Position numbers and translations under genes: made by a program. A stretch of DNA of 64,000 nucleotides. It comes from Hippea sp. KM1 (GTDB lineage: Bacteria; Campylobacterota_A; Desulfurellia; Desulfurellales; Hippeaceae). Position 1 is the first letter of the stretch, and each line of letters begins with the position of its first letter. Positions 1 to 7,754 of this stretch are shown in pieces. The stretch is from positions 904,001-968,000 of the forward strand of contig NZ_JAFP01000001.1 of assembly GCF_000526195.1 (NCBI RefSeq), in the 5' to 3' direction. The notes beneath the pieces are model-generated. The model was not told the origin of the DNA. It was given only the letters and a program-made list of their open reading frames with translations, and did no database searches.

Positions 1-1
1 A

Positions 2-454
2 AGGACAACGGCCACGATGATGTTTGGTCATATTGAGACAGAGGAAGATATCATAGAGCATTTGGATAGGGTAAGGGCTGTTCAGGATGAAACAGGCGGT
101 TTTAGTGCATTCATAGCCTGGGATTTTAAGAAGGAGAACAACGAGCTTGGCAGGCAGGTAAACAGAAGCGTAAGCGGTATAGACTATCTGAAGATAGTGG
201 CCATCTCAAGGATTTACCTTGACAATTTTGACAACATACAGGCATCGTGGGCCTCTCAGGGTAAGGATATTGGTGAGGTGGCGCTGCATTTTGGCGCAAA
301 TGATATGGGGAGTATGCTTGTTGAGGAGAATGTGATGAGGCAGGCAGGCTTTAGGGCCCTGGCAAGTGTTGAGGAGATAGCCGAGATCATAAGAAAAGCC
401 GGCTTTAAACCGGCCTTAAGGAGCACGGATTACAGGATAGTAAACTATCTATGA
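2..454 (+). CDS. mqnC: Cyclic dehypoxanthine futalosine synthase, C-terminal part (5' end outside window)
   Basis: This is the C-terminal 150 or so residues of a radical-SAM enzyme of the futalosine pathway to menaquinone. MqnC cyclises dehypoxanthine futalosine. The open frame runs in from the window edge, and the first visible residues (RTTATMMFGH) match the conserved TTATMM(F/Y)GH segment of MqnC. The family is about 350-370 residues long, so more than half the gene, including the CX3CX2C cluster motif, lies outside. The later LHFGANDMGS stretch also fits. MqnE is a related alternative but fits less well. Menaquinone by this route is common in Campylobacterota and many anaerobes. The stop is followed by about 80 bp and then tRNA-Ser. 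Confidence 0.85.
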   Translation, partial: RTTATMMFGHIETEEDIIEHLDRVRAVQDETGGFSAFIAWDFKKENNELGRQVNRSVSGIDYLKIVAISRIYLDNFDNIQASWASQGKDIGEVALHFGANDMGSMLVEENVMRQAGFRALASVEEIAEIIRKAGFKPALRSTDYRIVNYL

Positions 455-490
455 GTTATTCAAAGTTTCTTATGCTGGCCAACTTTACTC

Positions 491-519
491 TTGAAAATAC
501 AATTGAAATGTGTTATTTA
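491..519 (+). promoter_or_regulatory. Sigma-70-like promoter for the tRNA-Ser pair
   Basis: TTGAAA (491-496), a 17-bp spacer and TATTTA (514-519) lie about 15 bp upstream of the first tRNA-Ser. The -10 match is only moderate, so this is a plausible call rather than a firm one. Confidence 0.4.
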
Positions 520-534
520 TTTAACCGCAAAAGC

Positions 535-626
535 GGAGGAGTGGCCGAGTCTGGCTTAAGGCGGCGGTCTTGAAAACCGCTGAGCTCGCAAGGGCTCCGT
601 GGGTTCGAATCCTACCTCCTCCGCCA
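535..626 (+). tRNA. tRNA-Ser(UGA)
   Basis: A complete type II tRNA. The acceptor stem GGAGGAG/CTCCTCC is perfect, and there is a G discriminator and an encoded CCA (624-626). The anticodon loop CTTGAAA gives anticodon TGA. A long variable arm (GAGCTCGCAAGGGCTC) and the T-loop GGTTCGAATCC are present. It is the first of two tandem serine tRNAs 10 bp apart, probably one transcript. Confidence 0.95.
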
Positions 627-636
627 TTTGTTATTT

Positions 637-731
<95 letters not shown>

Positions 732-743
732 TTTATGCATCCC

Positions 744-772
744 TTGAAAACCCCAAACCGTTCTGATAGAAT
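744..772 (+). promoter_or_regulatory. Sigma-70-like promoter upstream of the DUF808/aor operon
   Basis: TTGAAA (744-749), exactly 17 bp, then TAGAAT (767-772). It starts just after the second tRNA-Ser and ends 30 bp before the TTG start of the DUF808 gene. It could drive the run of same-strand genes through 5734. Confidence 0.55.
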
Positions 773-802
773 CCAAAGACAAATACCGGCCTAAGGTGGA
801 GC

Positions 803-1666
803 TTGGCAGGCGGTTTCTTTGCTTTATTGGACGATATATCCACCCTAATGGATGATATTGCCTCAGCCACAAAGATAGCAACAAAGAACACCGTAAGCCT
901 GCTTGGTGATGACATAGCGGTAAATGCCAAGAAGGCCTCAGGGCTTGAATCGTCAAAAGAAATCCCAATCCTTGTTGCCATAATAAAGGGTTCTCTGATA
1001 AACAAGGCCATTCTTTTGCCGATAGTGTTTATTCTGGAAACCTTGGCGGAATGGCTTATAGTGCCCATACTTTTGTTTGGGGGCATCTATATATCCTATG
1101 AGGCATTCGAAAAGGTTTATGAGTTTTTCTTCTTGAAAAACCATAAAAAGGCGCAGGATATAAAAATGACGGATGAGGAAAAGATAAAATCCGCCATAAA
1201 GACAGACTTTGTGCTATCCATCGAGATTGTTGTGATTGCAATGAGTAATGTCTTGGGCAAGCCTATGTATGTTCAGATACCCACCGTTGCTCTGGTTTCG
1301 GTTATTGCCACTGCCGGCGTGTACGGATTTGTGGCTTTGATAATCAGAATGGACGATATGGGTATAAAACTGATACAGATCAGCGATAAAAAGGGTAAAC
1401 TCCTGAGAACAATAGGCATCTTATTAATAGAGGCCATGCCCTATGTGGTGAAGACCCTCTCTGTAATTGGAACGCTGGCCATGTTTTTGGTCTGTGGTGG
1501 CATATATTTGCATAAGCTTGAATTCATCCACCATCTGTTTGATATGTTTGAAATAAGCATGCCGATCCTTATAATGGAGATGGTTGTGGGTTTTGTTGTG
1601 GGTGGTTTATCGTTCATTGTAAAAAGAGGGCTTGTGGGCTTTGCAGGCCTGGTTTTGAAGGGTTAA
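803..1666 (+). CDS. DUF808 (YedI-like) inner-membrane protein
   Basis: A 287-residue integral membrane protein of the DUF808/YedI family, whose function is not established. The N-terminus (GGFFALLDDISTLMDDIA) and the following GDD..A.NA and KGSLINK segments are the family signature. Several hydrophobic segments follow from about residue 60 to the C-terminus. The start is TTG at 803, chosen because AAGGTGGA ends 2 bp upstream and the family motif begins at residue 2-3; no ATG fits. It lies 10 bp upstream of the aor genes and may be cotranscribed, but a functional link is not implied. Confidence 0.8.
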   Translation: MAGGFFALLDDISTLMDDIASATKIATKNTVSLLGDDIAVNAKKASGLESSKEIPILVAIIKGSLINKAILLPIVFILETLAEWLIVPILLFGGIYISYEAFEKVYEFFFLKNHKKAQDIKMTDEEKIKSAIKTDFVLSIEIVVIAMSNVLGKPMYVQIPTVALVSVIATAGVYGFVALIIRMDDMGIKLIQISDKKGKLLRTIGILLIEAMPYVVKTLSVIGTLAMFLVCGGIYLHKLEFIHHLFDMFEISMPILIMEMVVGFVVGGLSFIVKRGLVGFAGLVLKG

Positions 1667-1676
1667 GGGGGTTTTT

Positions 1677-2150
1677 ATGAAGGTTTTGATGGTCGATATA
1701 GACAAATGCACGGGTTGCAGGGCTTGTGAATATGCGTGTTCTTTTGCTCACGATGGAGAATTCAACCCCTTAAATTCAAGGATCCACATCAGCGAGTTTC
1801 TGGATGATTTTGTCTTTGTCCCCACATATTGCACCCAATGCGATGAGGCGTATTGTATGGATGTCTGTCCAACAAAGGCCTTAACCAGATCACAAAGCGG
1901 TGTTGTCGAGCTTGACTATGATAAATGCATCGGATGCAAGCAGTGCGTAATAGCCTGCCCATGGGGCAACATCAAGCTAAGCAGTGATGCAAAGAGGGTT
2001 ATAAAGTGCGATTTATGCGGTGGAGAGCCTGAATGTGTAAGGGTTTGCCATGCAGGGGCGCTTGAGTTTGTCGATGTTGAGGATGCGGTTTTAGGCAAAC
2101 AGATAAGGGCTGCGGCAAACATAAAGAGATCTGCTGTGGCGGGGGTGTGA
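1677..2150 (+). CDS. aorA: AorA-like polyferredoxin subunit (four [4Fe-4S])
   Basis: A 157-residue cytoplasmic electron-transfer protein with sixteen cysteines in four groups (KCTGCRACEYAC, YCTQCDEAYCMDVCP, KCIGCKQCVIACP, KCDLCGGEPECVRVC), enough for four [4Fe-4S] clusters. It immediately precedes the tungsten enzyme gene, with a 1-bp gap. The order ferredoxin, AOR, FAD protein matches the three-subunit AorABC of Aromatoleum and related bacteria, where this subunit wires the aldehyde site to the FAD subunit. In a different context the same fold appears as DmsB/HycB-type subunits, so the assignment rests on the neighbours. Confidence 0.8.
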   Translation: MKVLMVDIDKCTGCRACEYACSFAHDGEFNPLNSRIHISEFLDDFVFVPTYCTQCDEAYCMDVCPTKALTRSQSGVVELDYDKCIGCKQCVIACPWGNIKLSSDAKRVIKCDLCGGEPECVRVCHAGALEFVDVEDAVLGKQIRAAANIKRSAVAGV

Positions 2151-2151
2151 T

Positions 2152-3963
2152 ATGGTTGGCGGATATGCAGGTAAGATTTTAAGGGTAAACTTAACTGAGC
2201 AGACAATATCGACTGAGGATATAAACCTGAAATGGGCTGAGGATTTTATAGGTGGAAGGGGTTATGGTGAGAGGCTGTTGTTTGATGAGATAGACCCCAG
2301 GATTGATCCTTTAAGTGAAGAGAATAAGCTGATTATAGCGACAGGTCCTTTGGGTTCAACGACCGCCCCATCATCCGGCAGGGTTATGGTGATTACAAAG
2401 GGTGCACTAAACGGAACTATGGCCTGCTCAAACTCAGGAGGCCATTTTGCGGGTGAGCTAAAAAGGGCCGGCTATGATATGATTGTTATTGAAGGGAAGG
2501 CTGAAAAACCCGTTTATCTGTGGATATACAAGGGCCAGGTGCAGATAAGGGATGCCTCAAAGCTATGGGGCAAGAACACCAAAGAGACGGATAAACTGCT
2601 AAAGAGGTTTACGCACCCTGAGGCCAGCACGCTTCAGATAGGCCCGGCCGCAGAGAAGCTCTCTTTAATTTCCAATATAACATTCGACGGTCGCAGGATG
2701 GCAGGAAGGACGGGTATCGGTGCTGTTATGGGCAGTAAAAACCTAAAGGGCGTGGCCGTTAAGGGCCATTTGAGCATAAGGGTTGCCGATAAAGAGAGGT
2801 TTGCAAAGGCCGTTTACCAAGCAAGGGATATATTGAGTAAGGATGCCTTCTCAGGCAAGGGGGGCGCAAAATACGGAACGGCCGTATTGGTCAATGTAAT
2901 AAACAAAGCTGGAGGTCTGCCTACAAGAAACGCCCACGATGCCTATTTTGATAATGCTGCCTCGATTAGCGGTGAGAGATTGACAAAGGATCACCTTATA
3001 AAGGCCGAGGCTTGCGATAGCTGCTCCATAGCCTGCGGGAGGGTTACCCAGATAACCAGTGGCAAATATGCCAACAACAAGGGCGTTGGGCCTGAGTATG
3101 AGACGATATGGGCATTTGGTGCAGCATGCGGAGTGGATGATTTAGATGCCATCGTTATGGCTAATTATCTATGCAATGAATACGGGCTGGATACCATATC
3201 GGCTGGTGCAACCGTGGCATGTGCTATGGATCTGTTTGAGGCCGGCTATATACCAAAAAGCGATATAGGGTTTGATTTGAGATTTGGTGATGCCGATGCA
3301 ATGGTCGAGGCTGTGAAGCTGATGTGTGAGCAGAATACAGACTTTGGAAGGCTTTTGGCCAAAGGTTCATATAGACTTGCCGAACATTACGGCCATTTGG
3401 AGTTTTCTATGAGCGTTAAGAAGCAGGAGTTTCCCGCATACGATCCGAGGGCCATCAAGGGCATAGGCCTTGAGTATGCCACAAGCAACAGGGGGGCCTG
3501 TCATGTTAGGGGGTACACGATCGGTGCTGAGGTGTTAGGCGGGTTGGATAAAAGCAGCTATGAGGGTAAGGCAAAGCTAACCAAAAAACTTCAGGATTTG
3601 ACCGCTGCTTTGGATTCTTCGGGGATCTGCCTGTTTACGACATTTGGTTTGAAGGCCAAAGAGATTGCCGAACTATTTGCAGCAGCCACGGGTTTTGACT
3701 GCGATAAGGATGAGTTTGTTAAGAAGGGTGAGAGAATCTGGAATTTAGAGAGGATTTTCAACATAAAGGCCGGTTTTTCGGCCGACGATGATAGATTGCC
3801 TGAGCGTATGGAGAAGGAACCGATAAAGAGTGGCCCCTCAAAGGGTGAGGTTGCTAACGTTTCTGAGATGTTGAGCGAGTATTACAGCTTAAGGGGGTGG
3901 GATAAAAACGGCATTCCCACTGATAAAAAGCTAAAAGAATTGGGCCTTGAGGGGCTGCTATGA
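2152..3963 (+). CDS. aorB: Tungsten aldehyde:ferredoxin oxidoreductase, catalytic subunit
   Basis: A 603-residue enzyme oxidising aldehydes to carboxylates, or running in reverse with low-potential electrons, with a bis-pyranopterin tungsten centre and one [4Fe-4S]. The cluster ligands are visible as C288, C291, C295 (CDSCSIAC) and C493 (SGICLF). These fall almost exactly where the ligands of the Pyrococcus enzyme lie (288, 291, 295, 494). The pterin-binding segment around residues 420-450 (EFPAYDPRAIKGIGLEYAT) is conserved. Full length. The ATG lies one base after the aorA stop, and the stop overlaps aorC by 4 bp, so translation is probably coupled. Confidence 0.93.
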   Translation: MVGGYAGKILRVNLTEQTISTEDINLKWAEDFIGGRGYGERLLFDEIDPRIDPLSEENKLIIATGPLGSTTAPSSGRVMVITKGALNGTMACSNSGGHFAGELKRAGYDMIVIEGKAEKPVYLWIYKGQVQIRDASKLWGKNTKETDKLLKRFTHPEASTLQIGPAAEKLSLISNITFDGRRMAGRTGIGAVMGSKNLKGVAVKGHLSIRVADKERFAKAVYQARDILSKDAFSGKGGAKYGTAVLVNVINKAGGLPTRNAHDAYFDNAASISGERLTKDHLIKAEACDSCSIACGRVTQITSGKYANNKGVGPEYETIWAFGAACGVDDLDAIVMANYLCNEYGLDTISAGATVACAMDLFEAGYIPKSDIGFDLRFGDADAMVEAVKLMCEQNTDFGRLLAKGSYRLAEHYGHLEFSMSVKKQEFPAYDPRAIKGIGLEYATSNRGACHVRGYTIGAEVLGGLDKSSYEGKAKLTKKLQDLTAALDSSGICLFTTFGLKAKEIAELFAAATGFDCDKDEFVKKGERIWNLERIFNIKAGFSADDDRLPERMEKEPIKSGPSKGEVANVSEMLSEYYSLRGWDKNGIPTDKKLKELGLEGLL

Positions 3964-5123
3964 TAGCTATCATAGGCGGCAGCATAGCCGCCTTCTATGC
4001 CTATAAAACGATTAAAGAGTTGGACAAAACGATAGATGTTAAGGTCTTCTCCAAAGAGGATAGGCAGCCGTATGCAAAGATGGTATTGCCGTATCTGATT
4101 TCTGGCAACAGGGATGCGTTTTTTGAGATAGAAGAAGACGATATACTTATGAACTGTGAAGTAAAAGCCATAGATACCAAAGCAAAGACCATAACAACCC
4201 CTATGGGCTTATACTCCTATGAAAGGCTCATCATAGCTGCAGGGGCCGATGCCTATATCCCGCAGTATGAGGGCGATTACGATGGATTTTTGTTTGGTGT
4301 GAGGTATCTTAAGGACATAGAGGCAATGAGGGAGAAACTTAGAAGGGCAGGGCTTAGGCATATCGTTATCCTGGGGGCTGGGCTTGTAAGCCTTGAGATG
4401 GCTCATGCCTTTGTAAAATTGGGTTTTTCTGTTAGCGTCATTGCATCTTCTAATAGGATACTGTCCCAGATTTTGCCCAAAGAGGCCTCTGTTGTTGTTC
4501 AGAGGCAGATAGAATCACTCTATCCGGTTAAATTTTACACATCCAACGATGTGGAGGTAATTTACAAGACCAACGACGGCGTTAATATCAGGCTAAAAAA
4601 CGGTGAACATCTGGATGCGGATTTTGTTGTTGTTGGTAAGGGTGTAAAACCCAACATAGAATTCTTAGATGGGGCTATACAGACAAACAGCGGTATAGTT
4701 GTCGATGATTATTTGAGGGCAACAGACGATGTGTTTGCCGTTGGCGATATAGCAGAAAGCACAGATGCTGTCTGGGGTGATAAAAGACTCCATGCGATTT
4801 GGCCTGTGGCTATTGCCCAGGCAAAGGTTGCAGCCAAAAATGCAGCTGGTTTAAACATAGAAACCCAACCGGAAGTATCGAGAAACATCCTGCCCATCTT
4901 TGATATGGATATATTCAGCGGAGGCGACAGTGTTGCACTCGATGGTGATGCGGTTGTTTCGAACGATGACGGCTTCAGGATGGTTGTTGTTAAGGATGGC
5001 ATCTTGAGGGGCTTCTGTATGGTCGGCAGGCCTATAAATTACGGCGGCCTGGTGCGACTTGTAAGGGATAGAACAAGAATAGACAGATATGATATATCCG
5101 ATTTGCTGTTTGGTAATGTTTAG
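3960..5123 (+). CDS. aorC: AorC-like FAD/NAD(P)H oxidoreductase subunit
   Basis: A 387-residue two-dinucleotide-binding flavoprotein. The N-terminal FAD motif is IAIIGGSIAAFYAY, a second Rossmann motif (ILGAGLVSLEMA) near residue 140 should bind NAD(P)H, and the closing FAD motif is DDVFAVGDIAES near residue 260. Redox-active CxxxxC cysteines are absent, as in the NADH:acceptor reductase branch. Overlap of 4 bp with aorB and its place as third gene suggest it passes electrons from the Fe-S subunit to NAD+. Which pyridine nucleotide is used cannot be read from the sequence. Confidence 0.82.
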   Translation: MIAIIGGSIAAFYAYKTIKELDKTIDVKVFSKEDRQPYAKMVLPYLISGNRDAFFEIEEDDILMNCEVKAIDTKAKTITTPMGLYSYERLIIAAGADAYIPQYEGDYDGFLFGVRYLKDIEAMREKLRRAGLRHIVILGAGLVSLEMAHAFVKLGFSVSVIASSNRILSQILPKEASVVVQRQIESLYPVKFYTSNDVEVIYKTNDGVNIRLKNGEHLDADFVVVGKGVKPNIEFLDGAIQTNSGIVVDDYLRATDDVFAVGDIAESTDAVWGDKRLHAIWPVAIAQAKVAAKNAAGLNIETQPEVSRNILPIFDMDIFSGGDSVALDGDAVVSNDDGFRMVVVKDGILRGFCMVGRPINYGGLVRLVRDRTRIDRYDISDLLFGNV

Positions 5124-5131
5124 GGGGTTGT

Positions 5132-5734
5132 ATGAGCCTTATTGAGCTTTCCGTTATTGGTTTTGTGGCCGCCTTAACGCCCGGGCCAGATATACTGTTT
5201 ATTGTGCAAACCACGCTAAACCATTCATTTAAAGAGGCGCTAAAGGCCTTAAGCGGTGTTTTAACCGGGAATTTCATAGTTATTGCCATCCTGGTGGTTG
5301 GTCTTTCGTCCGTTGGCAGGAGTGCGTATTTTCAGATGACCATATCGCTTTTGGGTGGAATCTATCTATTATATGTGGCCTATGAGATATTCAAACACAG
5401 GAGGGATGAGGTAAGGGTTAGGCAACCCAAGGCCAAGACATTCTATCTAAAGGGACTAACGGTCAATCTATCAAACCCCAAGGCCATTATCTTCTTTAGC
5501 GCACTCATAGCGCCGTTTCTTGAAAATGGCAGACTCCTTTCGACGCTTCTGTTCCTGTTTAGTGGTATAGTTTTGGCTTTCATTTTTGCAATAACCCTAA
5601 CAGAGCTCCTTAGAAAGAACTTTCTAAACCCAAAAGTGGCAGTTGCCATAAATACGGCATCGTCGCTGATCTTCTTTTTCTTCTCTGTCGAGCTGCTCTA
5701 TTATTCCTATACGAAGTTTATGTCTGTCCTATAG
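5132..5734 (+). CDS. LysE/RhtB-family amino-acid exporter
   Basis: A 200-residue inner-membrane translocator with about six hydrophobic segments. The family hallmark TPGPD is at residues 16-20 and NLSNPKAI(I) begins the second half. Members export amino acids such as lysine, homoserine or threonine; the substrate here is unknown. It starts 8 bp after aorC with a GGGGGTTGT-type ribosome site, so it is the last gene of that run, and it overlaps the convergent DUF815 gene by 6 bp. Confidence 0.85.
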   Translation: MSLIELSVIGFVAALTPGPDILFIVQTTLNHSFKEALKALSGVLTGNFIVIAILVVGLSSVGRSAYFQMTISLLGGIYLLYVAYEIFKHRRDEVRVRQPKAKTFYLKGLTVNLSNPKAIIFFSALIAPFLENGRLLSTLLFLFSGIVLAFIFAITLTELLRKNFLNPKVAVAINTASSLIFFFFSVELLYYSYTKFMSVL

Positions 5735-6448
5735 ACCTAAGAGGTGGGAGATAACAAACTGTTTTGCTATGCGGCCGTTCCTTGCTCCTTTTGATGTGGC
5801 AAAGGCACAGGCCTGTTTCTGCCAGTCTTTAAACTCTTCCACCTCGTATTTGTCCATATAGAATTTGACGATTTTTAGGTATGTCTCTTTATCGGGTGAG
5901 CGAAACGAGACAACGAGGCCAAACCTGCCGTATAGGGACATCTGCTCGTTTATCTCATCCAAATCATAGATTGTGTCTGTTGTGGCCACACTGTCTTTAA
6001 CAAGATGCCTCTTGTTGGATGTTGCAACAAACATCACATTATCCGGTTTTTCCTCAAGCCCGCCTTCAAGCATCGATTTGAATTGCCTGTAATTATCATC
6101 CCTATGGTCAAATGATATATCATCAAAGAACAGGATAAACTTAAACGGCTCTGAGGATACATACTCATACAACTCATACAGGTCAGAATTGTCGTATTTT
6201 ACCTGCACAATCTTCAGTCCGTCTTTGTGATATTCATTGGCAAAGGCCTTAATTAGGGATGATTTGCCACAGCCCCTTTCGCCCCAAAGGAGCATATTTA
6301 AGAAGGGTTTGTTGGCAATAAAGGCCTCTATGTTTTTTCTGATCAGGAGTATTTGAGCATCAAGGCCTATAAGTTGAGATGTGCTTATATTGCTAAAATT
6401 TATGACCGGCTTGAGCTTCCCATCTCTATAGACAAACGCCCAATTCAT
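5729..6448 (-). CDS. DUF815 AAA-type ATPase
   Basis: A 239-residue P-loop protein of the DUF815 family, of unknown role. The Walker A motif (GERGCGKSS) is near residue 55 and Walker B (ILFFDDISF) near residue 108. An SNKRHL segment that recurs in DUF815 follows around residue 145, and an arginine-finger-like GRFGL around 180. It is the last gene of a minus-strand trio after gpmA and a LUD protein, and overlaps the LUD gene by 4 bp. No partner is obvious. Confidence 0.82.
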   Translation of the reverse strand: MNWAFVYRDGKLKPVINFSNISTSQLIGLDAQILLIRKNIEAFIANKPFLNMLLWGERGCGKSSLIKAFANEYHKDGLKIVQVKYDNSDLYELYEYVSSEPFKFILFFDDISFDHRDDNYRQFKSMLEGGLEEKPDNVMFVATSNKRHLVKDSVATTDTIYDLDEINEQMSLYGRFGLVVSFRSPDKETYLKIVKFYMDKYEVEEFKDWQKQACAFATSKGARNGRIAKQFVISHLLGL

Positions 6449-6858
6449 CTTATAACAAATACGACCTTTTCGGCTGCTTGAACGCCGCTTACCAGTTGTT
6501 TTTCTATATCAGCGGTTTTGCTTTCTGCTCCGATGAACATAAGGTAATTCCATTGGGTATCTCTGGCTTTTTCATACGCCTCATACATCGACGGATAGAT
6601 CTTATCCCTATCTATGATTATGTATAGCTCCTTGCTGTCGATTATGCAGCTTAATGCCTCTTTTGTGTTTGCTTCAACTAAGGCGTTCCCCTCGCTTGCA
6701 GCAGCTGAGATGGCCAAAACAACGCCGATGCCATCTTTTGAGAAGTGGGTTTTGCCATCATAGCCCAATTCGTTTATTTTTTGCTCTATTTCTTTTAAAT
6801 CTATAACATCGACGCCGTTTAGGTTTGCCGTCCTTTTGAACTGCTCAATCGTTTTCAT
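6445..6858 (-). CDS. Short LUD-domain (LutC/YkgG-like) protein
   Basis: A 137-residue protein. The C-terminal stretch FIGAESKTADIEKQLVSGV matches the LUD-domain signature normally read as GPS(R/K)TADIE..LV.GVHGP in LutC/YkgG. The central part, normally carrying A(D/E)TG(T/S), is degenerate here (ASEGNAL). LutC-type proteins are about 200-240 residues and act in lactate oxidation; this one is much shorter and no lutA or lutB is nearby, so its role is unknown. It overlaps gpmA by 14 bp and DUF815 by 4 bp, indicating one operon. Confidence 0.65.
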   Translation of the reverse strand: MKTIEQFKRTANLNGVDVIDLKEIEQKINELGYDGKTHFSKDGIGVVLAISAAASEGNALVEANTKEALSCIIDSKELYIIIDRDKIYPSMYEAYEKARDTQWNYLMFIGAESKTADIEKQLVSGVQAAEKVVFVIR

Positions 6859-7525
6859 CTTCGGACTTCTTTATAAAATTGCCGTCTTTGTAATCGTAAA
6901 TCAAGGGTTTGCCCGTTGGTATCTCAAATTTCGGTATGTCGTTGTCTGATATGTTCTCAATGAACTTTACTATAGCCCTCAGGCTGTTTCCGTGGGCGCT
7001 TATCAATATGTTTTTACCCTCCTCAAGCCTGGGGATTATGGTGGCCTTGAAGAACGGTATTGTCCTTTCGTAATTGTCCTTTAGGGATTCACCCCCTGGA
7101 GGGTTGATGTCATAACTCCTTCTCCATTTATGAACCATCTCTGCACCGAATTTCTCGGCCATCTCCTGCTTATTTAGCCCCTGCAGATTGCCGTAATACC
7201 TCTCGTTGAGTTCCTCTATCTCATACACAGGCAAAACGGGTATGTTTTCTGGCATATTGGCCCAATCCTTCATTCTGCCCTCGTTGTGCTGGATTATAGG
7301 GGTTTTACCGCATCCGTTTTTTGAAAGGGCTATCATTGCCGTCTGGATGGAGCGGATCAATACAGATGTATATACCTCATCAAAGCAGTAATCCTTCAAT
7401 ATCTCGCCAGCCCTCAAAGCCTCATCGATCCCTTCCTCTGCTAACGGCACATCGACCCAACCGGTAAAGAGATTCAACTTATTCCACATGGACTTTCCGT
7501 GTCTTAAAAGCACTAAAATAGACAT
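6845..7525 (-). CDS. gpmA: 2,3-bisphosphoglycerate-dependent phosphoglycerate mutase
   Basis: A 226-residue glycolytic/gluconeogenic enzyme interconverting 3- and 2-phosphoglycerate in the cytoplasm. The phosphohistidine motif LLRHGKSMWN is at the N-terminus, FTGWVDVPL and the ELNERYYGNLQG block follow, and the second catalytic histidine is in ISAHGNSLRAI. Length is close to the family norm (about 228-250), with a short acidic tail. AGGAGATG lies just upstream of the ATG. tRNA-Thr precedes it by about 57 bp on the same strand and may share its transcript. Confidence 0.95.
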   Translation of the reverse strand: MSILVLLRHGKSMWNKLNLFTGWVDVPLAEEGIDEALRAGEILKDYCFDEVYTSVLIRSIQTAMIALSKNGCGKTPIIQHNEGRMKDWANMPENIPVLPVYEIEELNERYYGNLQGLNKQEMAEKFGAEMVHKWRRSYDINPPGGESLKDNYERTIPFFKATIIPRLEEGKNILISAHGNSLRAIVKFIENISDNDIPKFEIPTGKPLIYDYKDGNFIKKSEDEND

Positions 7526-7582
7526 AACACATCTCCTTTTTACATGTTGCTAAGGGTTCTTTAGGGGGTTATAATTAAAAAA

Positions 7583-7657
7583 TGGAGCCAGCGATAGGAT
7601 TCGAACCTACGACCTGCTGATTACGAATCAGCTGCTCTACCCCTGAGCTACGCTGGC
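7583..7657 (-). tRNA. tRNA-Thr(CGU)
   Basis: On the minus strand the acceptor GCCAGCG pairs with CGCTGGC, followed by a T discriminator and encoded CCA (plus 7583-7585). The anticodon arm CTGAT-TCGTAAT-CAG gives CGT. The T-arm GTAGGTTCGAATCCTAT is canonical. Seventy-five nucleotides including CCA. Confidence 0.95.
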
Positions 7658-7669
7658 TCACGCTTGGAG

Positions 7670-7697
7670 ATTTTATTTAAGGTAATTTATTTGTCAA
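7670..7697 (-). promoter_or_regulatory. Sigma-70-like promoter for tRNA-Thr
   Basis: On the minus strand TTGACA (7697-7692) is separated by 16 bp from TAAAAT (7675-7670). The expected transcription start is a few bases before the tRNA 5' end at 7657. It stands back to back with the promoter of the plus-strand gene at 7755. Confidence 0.6.
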
Positions 7698-7702
7698 GCC
7701 TA

Positions 7703-7731
7703 TTGAAAAATTATGCGCAATGTTGTATAAG
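7703..7731 (+). promoter_or_regulatory. Sigma-70-like promoter for the CBS-DHH gene and hppA
   Basis: TTGAAA (7703-7708), 17 bp, TATAAG (7726-7731), then GGAGGGG before the ATG at 7755. It is well placed to drive both downstream genes. Confidence 0.62.
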
Positions 7732-7754
7732 TTGCACACTTTTGGAGGGGTGAG

